The notes below the pieces were generated by a model that worked only from the letters and a program-made list of their open reading frames with translations, was not told where the DNA came from and made no database searches. Shown in pieces: positions 1 to 10,970 of a stretch of 27,574 nt of DNA. Source of the DNA: Apostichopus parvimensis (lineage: Eukaryota > Echinodermata > Holothuroidea > Aspidochirotida > Stichopodidae); assembly GCA_000934455.1 (NCBI GenBank), contig KN884574.1:103651-131224 (forward strand). Reading direction: 5' to 3'. Positions within the stretch are counted from its first letter, which is position 1, and every line of letters begins with the position of its first letter. The position numbers and the translations under genes were made by a program.

Positions 1-429
1 TTATATACATATATATAAATATATATATTGCAATGTAAAAGCTTGCGTCTTTCAACCAAACTCTATTGTTCATCCATGCAGAAACCAGACGGGTTCAAAA
101 AGTGAAAGTTAAATTCCATGATCTAAAAGCCGCTATATATAGATACTAATTCCCATAACAGCATGACTGGATTGATTCATCACAGGGCAAACCTTCCATG
201 AAGGAGGAGGTTCAACAAAGTTAATTAGGCAGTTTGTGCTGCTTAATCCTGCTATGAGGTTTAAAACCTGAATAGAGTTCTTTTTTTTTTCACTTTCCCT
301 TTATAAATAAGTGCTTCATATGCAAAGAACGTCTTGAAATGAGTGTTGCATATCGATTCCATTGTATGAGAGAGAAATGATCACAGCTCAGCTATTTGAC
401 AATTTGAAATTAAACATGTCCTCCTTCCA

Positions 430-775
430 AACATGGATATTTGAGACACTTCCCTTGCCGTATATTCCAACTCGCACACTTCGCTCCTCCAACAAACTAT
501 ATTCAACTGTTCCTAAACCACGCTTGAAGACCTACAGTATGGTTACAGAAGCTTTGAATACTCTGGCTCTTATCTATGGAACAAGTTACCAGATCTCATT
601 GGAACATGCTCTAAACTTTCTTCTACATTCAAAAGTTTACTTAAGACCCATCTTTTCACTTGTTCTTTTGTAAATTCATTTGCTTTCTTTGTAAAGCGCC
701 TTGAGCAGTGACGTTTGTCTACTGATTTGGCGCTATATAAGTCTCATATATTATCATTATTATTATTATTCTATG
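430..775 (+). pseudogene. Decayed LINE 3' end (C-terminus of reverse-transcriptase ORF plus 3' tail)
   Basis: The frame contains LPYIPTRTLRSSNKL and VPKPRLKTY, the typical C-terminal tail of CR1/L2-like non-LTR retrotransposon polyproteins. A frameshift near 540-550 moves it to a second frame with SFEYSGSYLWNKLPDLI, then FKSLLKTHLFTC and a stop after KRLEQ. The 3' end has the familiar aaagcgccttgagcag and tttggcgctatataagtc motifs and finishes in (TTA)n at about 757-771. It is 5'-truncated, frameshifted and inactive. Confidence 0.8.
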
Positions 776-1297
776 CCATGGATGACCCTTCTGGTAGTCT
801 GTATCAATTTGATAATAAATTTGACATTTGGCTATTTTGTCGGCTTCACTTATAAATATTCATCACGTTCTTGACCAATCACAGTCAAGTCTGATCAATA
901 ATATTTAAAGTGATAAGGTTTGAAAGTACTTTGTGGGTTAACTCAACAGTCAATAATTTATCCAGAGTCGCATTGCAAATCGCTATGCAAACTGGGTCGA
1001 TTTGCCTCGCAAGTGCAAAAAATGTATTGCTACTTTGTTCACTGAAAACAGTATTTTATCCGAGATACAGTTTTAGAACCTTCAAAACTGCCACACAAGA
1101 TTTGAACACAATTATCCCCTGCTTGATTATTTCATATGGAAAGTTGATAATTAGGAGAGAAAATGCATGAGTGAGAAAGGGTTAATGAGGGGGTCCAACT
1201 TAAGAATTTAACAATGCAGCTGTAAAGCAATAAATTAGGAAAACTCACACAGTTCTCATCCTACTGTAATAACACACCAGTACCTGAATTGACTTAC
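776..1297. other. Non-coding stretch
   Basis: No supported gene. An open frame at 910-1170 shows no family features or splice logic. Confidence 0.5.
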
Positions 1298-1466
1298 CGT
1301 TGAGATTAAAACCTAATTCATTTAAAGGGTGTAAAGACTCGTGCACAAAGAAAAGTCTCATGCCGGTTATCTGACCTAGTTTCGAATGTGGTGTAACAGA
1401 AGTGTTAGACACCACCATGGATCCCAGAAAATGTCTTGTCTTGTCTAATTCTACAATATCTTTCAT
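1298..1466 (-). CDS. Weak candidate exon with a consensus donor
   Basis: On the minus strand an open frame from an ATG (MKDIVELDKTRHFLG...) runs to CTCAACG|gtaagt, a near-perfect splice donor. Its last residues read MRLFFVHESLHPLNELGF then NLNG. There is no convincing pyrimidine-rich acceptor upstream, and I see no family match. It lies downstream of the SWAP70-like exons but does not look like coiled coil, so it is not obviously that gene's 3' end. Confidence 0.18.
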
Positions 1467-1625
1467 AATCTTAAGGTTTTAATTTACTACTTATGATGGA
1501 AACCCTGATCCAGATAGTTGCCATAACAACACTTCACAAAGGATTTGATTGATAGCTAGCTGACACAAAGACTCAACATACTACTTAAGAGTAACCAATT
1601 TGCTTAATTCCGACGGAGCAATGGA

Positions 1626-1704
1626 ATACATGCATGTGATTGGATAATCCCCAAACTAACTAATTATATACATGCAAGTGATTGGATAATCCCCAAGCTA
1701 ACTA
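1626..1704. repeat. Tandem duplication of about 42 bp
   Basis: Two copies of atacatgca, gtgattggataatcccca and ctaacta, at 1626 and 1668. Confidence 0.9.
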
Positions 1705-1896
1705 TTTAATATCTCCAGGACTAGCCAGACAAATTTGTACAGTGTAAACCAACTGGCTTCTATTGTTAAAATTAGCATGTAGTTTAATATACTGAACGTT
1801 AAATCCAATAGAGAAAATCTTGTTTGCCAAATATTTCATGCCAAGTTTTATTTGCTTATTTGCAAAACTATGAAGATAATGCCCTGGTACTGTCAT

Positions 1897-2328
1897 AGTA
1901 CAGTAGGATAGAGTATCAGGCAGGATAATTACATTGATACATTAGTTATCTCTTCTGTATTTAAAACAAAGCATTTCAAATTAAATGCTTGATTAATCCT
2001 TTTATGCTTTTTCGATACACTGACTAAATTCCCCCCAGTCATGTGGAACGTTTACTTTAAGGTCAACTAGTTGAGTTTTGATCAAGTTTCATTTTGGAGT
2101 ACAATAAAAAGTACAGTAGGATAAAGTATCAGGCAGGTTAATTACATTAAAACTTTAGTTATATCTTCTTTATTTAAAACAAAGCATTTTGAATTAAATG
2201 CTTGATTAATCGTTTTATGCTTTTTCGATACACTGACTTAATTCCCCCAAGTCATGTGGAACGTTGACTATAATTAAACTCGACTAGTTGAGTTTTGATC
2301 GAGTTTCATTTTGGAGTACAATAAAAAT
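1897..2328. repeat. Tandem duplication of about 215 bp
   Basis: Two adjacent copies (1897-2109 and 2110-2328) share agtacagtaggata, gtatcaggcagg, taaatgcttgattaatc, ttttatgctttttcgataca, ctagttgagttttgatc and ttcattttggagtacaataa. Divergence is modest, about 10 percent by eye. Confidence 0.93.
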
Positions 2329-4315
2329 AGTAATAAATAATATCTTCAATTTGCATTTTACAATCAGTAATAATTTTAATATCTGATAAAAATGTGTCTG
2401 GACAACAAACGTAGAGACTTAAAATGGGAACTTCATATAATTTATGAAAACTCATGAAAATTCATTTCAGACAAAGAAAAACAACCCATCTATGAGGGTG
2501 TCCAAACGTCATTCAGTTGCAATCTCATATTATTTGGAGGCATATGCTGCAAATTCGGTAAAATTGATTAAAACAGGTCGAGGCTAATTCGATGCTAAAA
2601 ATATACCTTGAAAGAGTACAGAATGAGCTACGCCCCACACATAATGCAATCAGTACCATTTGATAAAGAACAAAGAAGATAAAAGAAAAAATCTTGTAAA
2701 TTTCAAGACTTTTGAAGATCAACTAAAGATAACAAAGCCCTATGAAAGCTTAAATGAACTCCTTACCCTTGAAGAACAATGGTGTATTGTGTCTCGAAGA
2801 ACAATGATGTATTGTTTCTTGTAAAGATGGATATTTGAATGCCTATTTGACCATGTATTGCAAATTTCCTGGCTACTTTTTTTTCTTTCTATTTTCTAGG
2901 AATCAAGACACATAATTAACATTTCCAATCTTGCACTACATATATACAGTATGTTACATCCTTAATTGATGTTAAACCAAAGCTGCAAATTACAAGCAAG
3001 AAAAACAGTCAACGCCCTACAAAAAAAGTAATATTTATCCAAAACAAATACCAAAAAATAAAACAAAAAAACAAACAAAAAACTTGAACAGTTCATTAAA
3101 ATGACATAGTTATGTTAATGCACACAATAAACACTAAAGATTATTTTTCCCTTTTTTTTCTTGTTGTATCGAAGGCCTTCTCTGTTTACGATCCGAAGAT
3201 ACGTTTCTGTGAGGAATACCTGTACTGTTTTTACACCTCACCTCAGAGTAGCACGGGATAATTTAATAAGAGGGCACCTTGACAGCCACGATAAGAAAAA
3301 CTTTTTGGGAAAGGTTCGGATAAAATAATTGGTAATCTAATCTAGTGGATCGAGAGGCTAAGATGAGGGAAATTTTGCAATGAAATTAAAGGTAAAGCTA
3401 AAATGTTTTAAACTGCTGAACTCTGTCACATCTCGAAATGTGACACAAAATGAAATGTCTGCAGATAATTTTGAATGTGGGCCTCATTATTTAAGTGTCT
3501 TTTGTTTTTTTGTTTTTCTTTCACTTTCATCTCAACTAGAATAATTTGCAACCTTATACGCAGCTCTTAGATTAAATATGTGGTTTAAATATATCCCCAA
3601 ATTAGACAATTTTATGATCAGACTGGAAACTTAGGCAAGTTGAAAACCCAGCCCAGCCGTGAAGTATACACAACGATCAGGGCTGAGGGAGTAGAGGTCA
3701 TCGCAGCACATTTAACCCGACACGAATAACAACAGAGTCGTGTAAAATGACATTTCAGTATAACTATTCTCTTCCAAATAGCTGGCTTGCAACATGATGT
3801 AGTGCATGATTGTGCACAATTCCATACTAAATGTACTTTAATTTTGACATGTTGCTGTACTAGGTAGCAATATTGGAGAAATGGATCTGCTCTGTATGAT
3901 AATTGTGAAAAAGTCACTTTTTTTTAAAGCTTCAAGTCATCGATACTTAATGCCGTATAAGGAGTTAGACTATAAGTTGCCAAATGCTTAGTCACACTTC
4001 CTCAAAATCAAACACAAAAAGAAAGGCATTCCATGCTACCTGACACAATAAAAGTAAAATCAAAGGACCAGCCTAGGAACCCGGATTCGAAACGGATATG
4101 CTATTATTTTCAAACACCTCAACTGACTGGGTGAAAGAGAATTCCTTGCTATGAAATTCCCTATTGATATGCAACCTGTTTCCAACCATTGTAACTTCAC
4201 GCAACAACGCATGCACTAATTCTCATGACCAATTCACCAACCAAAGTTACCTTAAAAGGATGTACTGAAGGAACACTGCTGACATGTGCTCCCCTCTAGG
4301 TGATCACCAACATCA

Positions 4316-4358
4316 TCACCCCACCCCACCCCCTCCCTCCCCCCCCTCCCTCCCTGCT
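4316..4358. repeat. C-rich low-complexity tract
   Basis: Runs of ccacc, cctccc and a long C run. The overlapping open frames on both strands here (Pro-rich on the plus strand, Gly-rich on the minus strand) are artefacts of this tract. Confidence 0.9.
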
Positions 4359-4708
4359 TCCAATGAATCCTGCAATATTGTACAACTTCTTCTCCATACG
4401 TACGAAGGAACTGCCATGCACAGAGGAACTTCCATGGAGAGGCACTTTCAACAACAGAGGCCTTGTATGGACTGGAACACATTCAAATCTACTTTGTGAT
4501 GCGATACCAATCACTATGGCAACCACAACATCAATTTATGAAAAGAATAAAATATCAATATGCACTTTATGGAATCGCTAGGAGTAACATTCATGACAAC
4601 GTAAATCGTACAGCTTTTCACAATATCCGACCACAGGCATCGCACTCTTTCTCTTTAATGTGATATGATTAAATTTTTCCCTCGCTCCCGCATATTGTAA
4701 GATTTCTG

Positions 4709-4726
4709 CCCCCCCCCCCCCCCCCC
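4709..4726. repeat. Poly-C run of 18
   Basis: Uninterrupted C18; a likely site of length error in sequencing. A similar run is at 16650-16672. Confidence 0.95.
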
Positions 4727-5652
4727 TCCGACTGGCCTGGTCACGTTTACACTTTTCTCTCTCTATTACTTGGCAGTGTTATTTGTACATCAAAACGAAA
4801 AGTGTGACATTTTTTATTGATTGGATGATGAGGTGAGGAGGGGTTGCCAGCCTCGGAATGAGAAAATGTGCTCTAGCTGCACATCTGGAGAAGACGTCTA
4901 TGTAATAGATGGAAATATGTATTGATTCAGCTCTCATAATGTTTACCCAGATATGGAGGGAGAGAAATAGATTCACGCAATTTGAAAAGAAAGGGGATTT
5001 GACCGGAGGAAATGTTAGCGTGAAGGATGACGTTAAATGATTGGTCAGACTATGAGGAGATTTGACATGCATTGAGTTTTGTTTGCCAGGTTCAAGAATT
5101 GTTTCGTCCTTTTTCATTTCAAACTCCTAATAATAGTGAAGCAATAACACGGAAAATGTTGACAATCTTCTACTCGACTTTTTAATTTGATGCCATGAAA
5201 GAATGTGTATTGTAAGCTTTGTATGCATGGGTGGTGGCGGATAGCAATGGAAGAAATGTGTTGTTATGAATATTATTATGGTTGGGGGTATGTTCATTTA
5301 ACATTACATGCCTTTCAAACTAATGAAAACATGTGCTGTATGTACTAAGAGCATTTTTTTTTCATGAGCTGCACCGATAGGAAGTGTCACTGCAGGCATG
5401 ACGTAAACATGGAGGAAACAAACATCCTTTCGACGAGATGTCACGCTGGATGGAGGACAGCGAACTGAATTTTCCGGACTGTCTAGTCTCAATTATGTCT
5501 GACTTCTGGTCATCCTAAAGAGTGTATCAGTTTGAGGGGATGGAGGTCATGAATGTGAAGCATATTAATTTATTATTAATTTTTTTTTTTTGAAAGAAAA
5601 GTGAAGTAATAACTTGACTTAGGAGGAGGAGCTATAAACTGTATCTTCAAAC

Positions 5653-5834
5653 CTTTTGTAAATCTTCCATTGCTTTTCTCTGCCTCTCTCTCTCCTCCTC
5701 ATCTTCAAGTCTTTTCTTCTCAGCCTCTTCTTCCATCCGCCTCTTCTCCACCCTGGCGTCGTGCCGCCTGCTGAATTCTTTCCAGAGGTCCGACTCCTCT
5801 GTGCCGTTACTTCTTTTGACCAAATATTTCAGTG
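5653..5834 (-). CDS. SWAP70: SWAP-70/DEF6-like protein, internal exon: end of PH helix and start of coiled coil
   Basis: This 182-nt exon has two bases completing the split Ala codon, then 60 codons. It encodes the end of the PH helix (LKYLVKRSNG), a linker (TEESDLWKEFSRRHD) and a highly charged Glu/Arg/Lys helix beginning ARVEKRRMEEEAEKK and ending MEDLQK. SWAP-70 and DEF6 have the same arrangement, with the long coiled coil (a DH-like, Rac-interacting region) starting just after the PH domain. The minus-strand acceptor is T-rich and ends cgggacag; the donor is AAAAG|gtttga, leaving phase 0. Reading through the donor would give Val then a TGA stop, so skipping this splice would truncate the protein. 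No downstream coiled-coil exon was found in 1-5650; the remainder probably lies outside the window. Confidence 0.85.
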
Positions 5835-6281
5835 CTGTCCCGGTGAAAAAAAAACAAAACCATTAGTATACTAATAACAGTCAACTATAAATAAATACCA
5901 TATATATTGAAAGTGCTGTTATCATGAAATAAAACATGCTCAAGAGCACTGTACAAAAGAAACCAATACCTGGAATATAAAATTACCAACCTTAAGAAAA
6001 CCTAAAAGTAATAACAACAGCAGTAAAAGTAAAAAAAATTATATAAGACAGGGTTATAAACCACAATAAAGAACATAAAAATATAAATATCATAAAAAAA
6101 AAAATACAGCAGCTTATTACATGTACATTAGTGTACTAATAGCAGTAAACTATACAGCAGCTTTATAATACATGTACATTGGTGTATAACAAATGAGGCT
6201 CGAGTCAGGAAGACATCTTGTCTGATCAGCTTGTACTGTAAATTAGTTGACGGTAAAACTATTTGTAGAATGCGCTGTAAG

Positions 6282-6560
6282 ACTTTAGAATGGTAGATTT
6301 GGAAGGCAGAGAGCGATGTAACCTCATATAAAAATAATAATAATAGTAATAATAAATAATAATAATAATAATAATAAATGAGACATAAAGCGCCAAATCA
6401 GTAGACAAAAGGCGATTTACAAAGAAAGCAAATTAATTTACAAAAGAACAAGTGAAAAAATGGGTCTTAAGTAAACTTTTGAAAGTAGAAAGAGAGGGAC
6501 ATTATGGGGTTCAATTGCAATGCTAGAATGTTATCAGTTTGTACGCTACCCACTGCACCA
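6282..6560 (+). repeat. Dispersed repeat copy split by a LINE insertion
   Basis: The left part (tggtagatttgg .. gatgtaacctc) and right part (gctagaatgttatcagtttg) match 16013-16110 in order, with the LINE tail of 6331-6492 in between. This shows the LINE inserted into a pre-existing repeat. Confidence 0.6.
6331..6492 (-). mobile_element. Second LINE 3' fragment, same family as at 430-775, inverted
   Basis: Read on the minus strand this matches the tail of the copy at 430-775: it holds the complement of acttaagaccca, cacttgttcttttgtaaatt, tttctttgtaaa and tttggcgctttatgtctcat, ending in (ATT)n at 6331-6378. Homology stops near 6492, so only about 115 bases plus the tail were inserted. It interrupts an older dispersed repeat (flanks at 6282-6330 and 6497-6560) and lies in the SWAP70-like intron between the exons at 5653-5834 and 6909-7041. 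Confidence 0.75.
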
Positions 6561-6603
6561 TCCCTAGCCTGCAACAACCTGTTCTTTCTTCTTTAGATAA
6601 AGG

Positions 6604-6888
6604 CAGGCGCGTAGCGAGGAATTTGCCAAGGGAGGGGCGAAACTGTAGGCAATCTATCAGAGCCGTAGATACGGCATTGCAAACTATCTAAGCGTAGCGC
6701 CAAGCGTTCAAGAAAATTTTGGCTGAAAATGCCTCCCAGATCGCTGGAAATGGCACTTCCCAGGTCTTGTAAATTGCATCTTAGCATTTTCTCTTTTGAA
6801 ATTACTAGCGATATTATAAAAACATACAAAAAAAATATGCTCAAGGGGGGGCGGTTGCCCCCTTCGCCCCCCCTTGGCTACGCGCCTG
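6604..6888. mobile_element. hAT-type MITE with 8-bp target-site duplication
   Basis: A 285-bp element has inverted termini beginning CAGGCGCGTAGC at both ends and a G-rich subterminal region (AAGGGAGGGGCGAA on the left; AAGGGGGGGCGAA on the right, minus strand). It is flanked by perfect 8-bp direct repeats GATAAAGG (6596-6603 and 6889-6896). An 8-bp duplication and termini starting CAG are hAT-superfamily features. No transposase is present, so it is non-autonomous. The right edge is 20 nt from the splice donor of the SWAP70-like exon at 6909. Confidence 0.88.
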
Positions 6889-6908
6889 GATAAAGGATAG
6901 TTAAGTAC

Positions 6909-7041
6909 CTGTGATCCATTCCTGCCTCACTAACGCATCCGGTGCCTGCAGCTCAAACCGAAGCTTCTCATCATTGCTTTCGTCGTCGTCGTCTCGGAAG
7001 AGAACAAACAGGTTCTTCAGCCCTTTGAAGTCCGGGAGTAC
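6909..7041 (-). CDS. SWAP70: SWAP-70/DEF6-like protein, internal exon: C-terminal half of the PH domain
   Basis: This 133-nt exon has 44 codons plus one base of a split codon. It starts VLPDFKGLKNLFVLF, matching the V-E-V/S-L-P-D-x-x-G-x-x-x-x-F stretch of SWAP-70/DEF6. It ends RQEWIT, where the Trp is the near-invariant residue of the PH C-terminal helix. The acceptor is cacattgcag and the donor ACAG|gtactt. It follows the upstream exon in phase 0 and joins the downstream exon in phase 1, rebuilding an Ala codon (EWIT-A-LKYL). Between LFVLF and LRFEL lies an acidic stretch (RDDDDESNDEK). Mammalian homologues have a much shorter loop there, so this appears to be a lineage-specific loop insertion. 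A hAT-type MITE lies 20 nt beyond the donor in the following intron. Confidence 0.87.
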
Positions 7042-9295
7042 CTGCAATGTGTAGTAAAAATGATTGAACTGACAATTCAACCCCTTTTAAATGGACACAC
7101 AGTATAAATTTATAGACTGTATCTTACATTTTGACTGTATCAACGCCCCCCTGTACATACCTGTTGACAATTTTAAAACTATTGAGTTATCTTGAAAATT
7201 AATTAAACTTTATTTACATGATTCAATGGGGGAAAATATTGTGATCTTTACTAAGTTTAGTCTCGCTATAGTGGTAGTCTGTTAGGCCTACTTGCTAAAA
7301 GTTTTATCATTTAAATAGGTTACCATTATGACTTATCATCTTACAAATGTATTTAAATAGCATGTGTTAATAATATATACAGTAATGATAAGTTTTAATG
7401 TCATGCTAATCTAATCAATGATCCTCTTTTCATTTATCAAATCCTGAATTATATTTTATATTTTATTTTATATTATTATTTATCCTGAATAATAAGCAAC
7501 AAAATCTGTGACCGCAAAGGTAACCAAGCTTCTGAATTATTACGCTGTACATGTATACTTTTTTCACGTCACTGTTTTATTTGATTCAAGTACATTATAA
7601 CCTGTTTAGGCATCTACTATATATATTGCAAACTAATGGCTTATTTGTTTTCTGTTTTCTTCTCTTTCTTAACCTGTGTGAAATCTAGCATTAACCATAA
7701 TCTGTTACTTGTTGAAATCTGACCATGGGTGACCATAATTACTAGCATTTCAGCATATTTTTGGCGTAGTTTGCATTTCATTTCCACATTTATCGTCGCA
7801 ATAATTACGCAAGTTTTAAAGACCCATTCGTCATCCAACCTAGATTGCAAAATTATTCCTTTTTTCTTTGTTAGACTTTCTTAGTCTGTGGAATGCAAAG
7901 GCAGTCACTCAGAAACAGGACCGTGTAACTTGAACTCTCTAAAACATAACCAAATATGTTGCTTCATGACTGGAAATACCCGAGACAAGTTTCCTGCCAG
8001 CAAATTATGAAATAAAATTTTTTTTTTGTGGTTACAATTCCGATGCGTCGGCAATTTTTCCGGCAATTCAACACAGTGGTTTTGGTCGGACTGTATAAGA
8101 TCCTTCCTATGACCGCTAATTAGTGAGTAAGTTAAAACATACGAATGCTAATTAGTGAGTAAGTATGTACGAAATTATGTACTTATTTTATCCGAATCTT
8201 AGAGAAAACTACTTTGGTACCTTTGCACGTGCACGTCATCCAGCCTAAAATTTTTAGACTTATTTATTACTCCTCTTTTAGCGTTCCTTGAAAATGTCGA
8301 ATGTTACAAAGGAAGAGGATGACGAAACTGTATACTTGATAATTGATATATTTGTTTACATTGTATTATCGAGATCCTGTTTGTTGGATGGAAATGCTAC
8401 AGACTGTATCCTGTCACCAAAACATAACCAAAACAAACACCAAAACATAAAAAGCTTAAATATAGTAATTGAAAACTTGAATACATTAGGCCAAGCAGAT
8501 CCAATCTTGCCAGCATATTCTACAAGTTACTTTCGGTTTATGTACACCAAAGGCACGGTCTGCCTTGGCTGACCTTAATACCAAATTGAAACAAATTTAT
8601 TATTTTTGTAGAGCTATTTTGCAATCATCCTGTTTTCACTCAGCCACGTACACCTACTTGCACACTCTGTCACTTGTAAAGATGTCACATATTTTCTCAT
8701 ATTTCTCCATTTTTTTCTTCGTATTTCAAAGTGAAACTTTTCATGTATGTTTATTTTCCACTGTGAGTAATAACATTTTTTCTTAAATTCCAAACTTAAA
8801 TTTATGGATTTCAAGGCAAAGAACGCACCTACCGCATTGATTTATATACAACATTCTAGACTTGTACAATATGATGACATTAAAAAATTAAGAAACTAAA
8901 AGTACAATAAAATGAAATTTTGGAAAGTCAAGGGATCTTTTGAACAGTTTCTAAGTGTCCTGTTATCCTTCCCCCCTCCCAACCTCTCTGCCCCTCCCAC
9001 ACCTACCGTTACCCTGTCCAGACCCTCTTTATTCCCTTATCTTCCCCACAGCAGAAGAGTAAAACATACAAATATTTCACTTTCGAATTTCAAGAGTTAT
9101 AAAAGAGACAAATTTCAAGTACTTTGATCTGTAAGTAAATTAGCAGAGGACAAAGTGACTCATGAATCTTGACCTTGGCCAAGATTTGTCTAAGTACAGT
9201 TTCATTTGTTTCTAAGACAGTGTTACCTGTGTATTAGTCATAAAACAAAACTCCACAAAATATATCCCTTGACCGCCACCTCCCCCTCATACTGT
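7042..9295 (-). other. Intron of the SWAP70-like gene (part)
   Basis: AT-rich intron between the two PH exons. A small duplication, gctaattagtgagtaagt, occurs at about 8116 and 8148. No other gene seen. Confidence 0.6.
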
Positions 9296-9640
9296 AGCTC
9301 AGGTCCATGGTGGTTGATCCCTTCCCCCACCTTAGGTTCATGGTGGTTGATCCCTAATTCCCTTCCACCTCAGGTTTATGGTGGTTGATCCCTTCCCCTC
9401 CACCTCAGGTTCATGCTGGTTGATCCCCTTCCCAACTCAGGATCATGGTGGTTGATCCCTCCTCCCACCTAGGTTCCTGGTGGTTGATCCCCTCTTCCCA
9501 CCTCAGGTTCATGGTGGTTGATCCCCTTCCCCCACCTTATGTTCTAGGTGGTTAATCCCCTCTCCCCCTCAGGTTTGTGGTGGTTGATCCCCTCTCCCCA
9601 CCTCAGGTTCATGATGGTTGATCCCCTTCTCCCACCTTCA
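9296..9640. repeat. Minisatellite, about 35-bp unit, roughly 10 copies
   Basis: Units read approximately cacctcaggttcatggtggt then tgatcccctcccc, with the ggttgatccc core recurring about ten times. It lies in the 3.5-kb intron between the two PH exons and is strongly strand-asymmetric (C/T rich on the plus strand). Confidence 0.93.
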
Positions 9641-10257
9641 AGATTTACTGACTAAAAGAAATTTGTTTTTCAACATTTGGAAGAAAACCAAATTGCATAA
9701 ATTTATACATATATTGTTTCTTTTAAAGTGAGCCACACCAGTTGTAGTTATTACAGGAATTATGCAGGAAATTCCCAATTTCAAAATAAACAGTCATGTT
9801 AGTGTGGCTTATAATAACATCACACTATATATACAAAACAAGGCATTTCTTACTTGTAGTTAGGAGTGATATAAAGTGTGTTAGCAAAACACGCTTAATT
9901 GGTTACTAATAACATTTGGAATTTTGTTTATATTAAACTGTAGAATATATCCAATTAGCCTAGCATGATTAGTTCAAAAACCAATCAAGATGTGACATTC
10001 TAAAATGAGGAAAACTGAGCCTGTATTAAATACAGAGCTCTGTTTACAGTACAAACCACATTTCTTGTTGCTTACAGAGTGGGAACATGCCAACAACCAG
10101 AGACAAATCATTCATATAATCACACACACTGATAAACGAAGTAAAAGGGACGAAAGTTACAGACAACCTTGAAATATCCAATAATTGATAATATGTAACA
10201 TATTAGTGTCGCCCATTTCAAGTAATTTATGTTAATTGGCCAGTTATGAGGTACAGA

Positions 10258-10591
10258 ACACCTCAACTTTCATATTGTTATAAATGTTACATAATAGTAT
10301 CTCAACTTTCCACTTATTGATGTTACACGATTGGATATTTGCCGCACCTCAACCTACCAATTATTAATGTTACATAATGGGGTACAGAACCTCAACGTTC
10401 CAATTATTAAGTTATACACAAATGGATAAATGTAGCACCGCAACATTCCAAATTATTACAAATGTTACGTAGTTTGGTACAGTACCTCAACTATATCCCA
10501 TTATTAACGTTATACACGATTGGATACGTGCAACACCTAAATTTCCCGATGATTATAAATTATGTTACATAAATGGATATATTACCTCAAC
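10258..10591 (-). repeat. Minisatellite (about 46-bp units) that includes a splice donor
   Basis: Eight units begin with cctcaac or a variant at 10261, 10300, 10347, 10390, 10438, 10485, 10536 and 10585. Spacing is 39-51 bp with an alternating sub-pattern (a ggtacag type and a gattggata type). The last unit is the 3' end of the SWAP70-like exon itself: on the minus strand AATTGGAAAGTTGAG|gta. Seven of the eight units keep GT at the donor position; the unit at 10300 reads GAG|at. Confidence 0.85.
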
Positions 10592-10732
10592 TTTCCAATT
10601 TGCTGTCAATTTTATCTCTCCTTTTTGATCCTTCAAGTCAGAGTTGATATAGTACGCCAGGCTCCCTAGCTTGAGAACAAACCATCTTTCCCTCCAGTTG
10701 GTAAAGTTGTGACCCTTCTTCTTCAGAAAACC
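10586..10732 (-). CDS. SWAP70: SWAP-70/DEF6-like protein, internal exon: N-terminal half of the PH domain
   Basis: This 147-nt exon encodes 49 residues in phase 0. It begins GFLKKKGH, continues with the PH core NWRERWFVLK and SDLKDQKGEIKL, and ends WKVE. SWAP-70 and DEF6 have the same order: Q-G-Y, K-K/R-G-H, N-W-x-E/R-R-W-F, then an LKDKKG-type turn and V-E. In this family the PH domain binds PI(3,4,5)P3/PI(3,4)P2 and recruits a Rac-activating, actin-binding protein to membrane ruffles. On the minus strand the acceptor is a T-rich tract ending ttttgcttttcag and the donor is GAG|gtaata. The conserved RWF and the basic beta1-beta2 loop (KKKGH) are intact. Family assignment rests on remembered family patterns, with no search run. 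The exon's 3' end is shared with a tandem repeat that fills the neighbouring intron. Confidence 0.87.
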
Positions 10733-10970
10733 CTGAAAAGCAAAATCAAAATGACTGTTGAGAGGTCTCCCTGAGAATCATATCAAACAGTGGACTGCAT
10801 ATCGACTACATCCGCAAACTATGGCGAAACGCAAAAAGTTGTTCGCAAGAAAATACTTTCCGTGGATCACAGGATTTTGCCAGAAGTTGGAAAATATATC
10901 TACAGTTTTCAGGGCTTGCAGATGAAGATGCCAAAAGTTAATGGTTTGGGTATAAATTTACTAGTGACGA

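Larger units (their letters stand above)
2329..5652. other. Non-coding stretch, presumably intron or 3' flank of the SWAP70-like gene
   Basis: AT-rich, with A-rich low complexity at 3000-3090 and the C tracts listed separately. It was read on the minus strand for Glu/Lys-rich coiled-coil exons and none with proper splice borders was seen. Confidence 0.5.

Noticed and set aside
3480-3560. Lys/Glu-rich minus-strand frame that could pass for coiled coil
   Set aside because: The charge comes from an A-rich (T-rich on the plus strand) low-complexity run and there is no donor site.
3618-3917. 99-codon Cys-rich open frame on the minus strand
   Set aside because: No splice logic, no recognisable domain, and the opposite strand is equally open in parts. 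It may be an old repeat but I could not place it.
4081-4100. B-box-like cggattcgaaacgg
   Set aside because: No A box at a suitable distance upstream and no tRNA-like stems, so not called as a SINE or tRNA.
4252-4581. Several overlapping frames on both strands
   Set aside because: All are opened by the C-rich tract at 4316-4358 and have no consistent coding signal.
5304-5515. GC-richer patch with open frames on both strands
   Set aside because: No adequate acceptor/donor pair in a consistent frame, and no similarity to the coiled coil expected downstream of the SWAP70-like exons.
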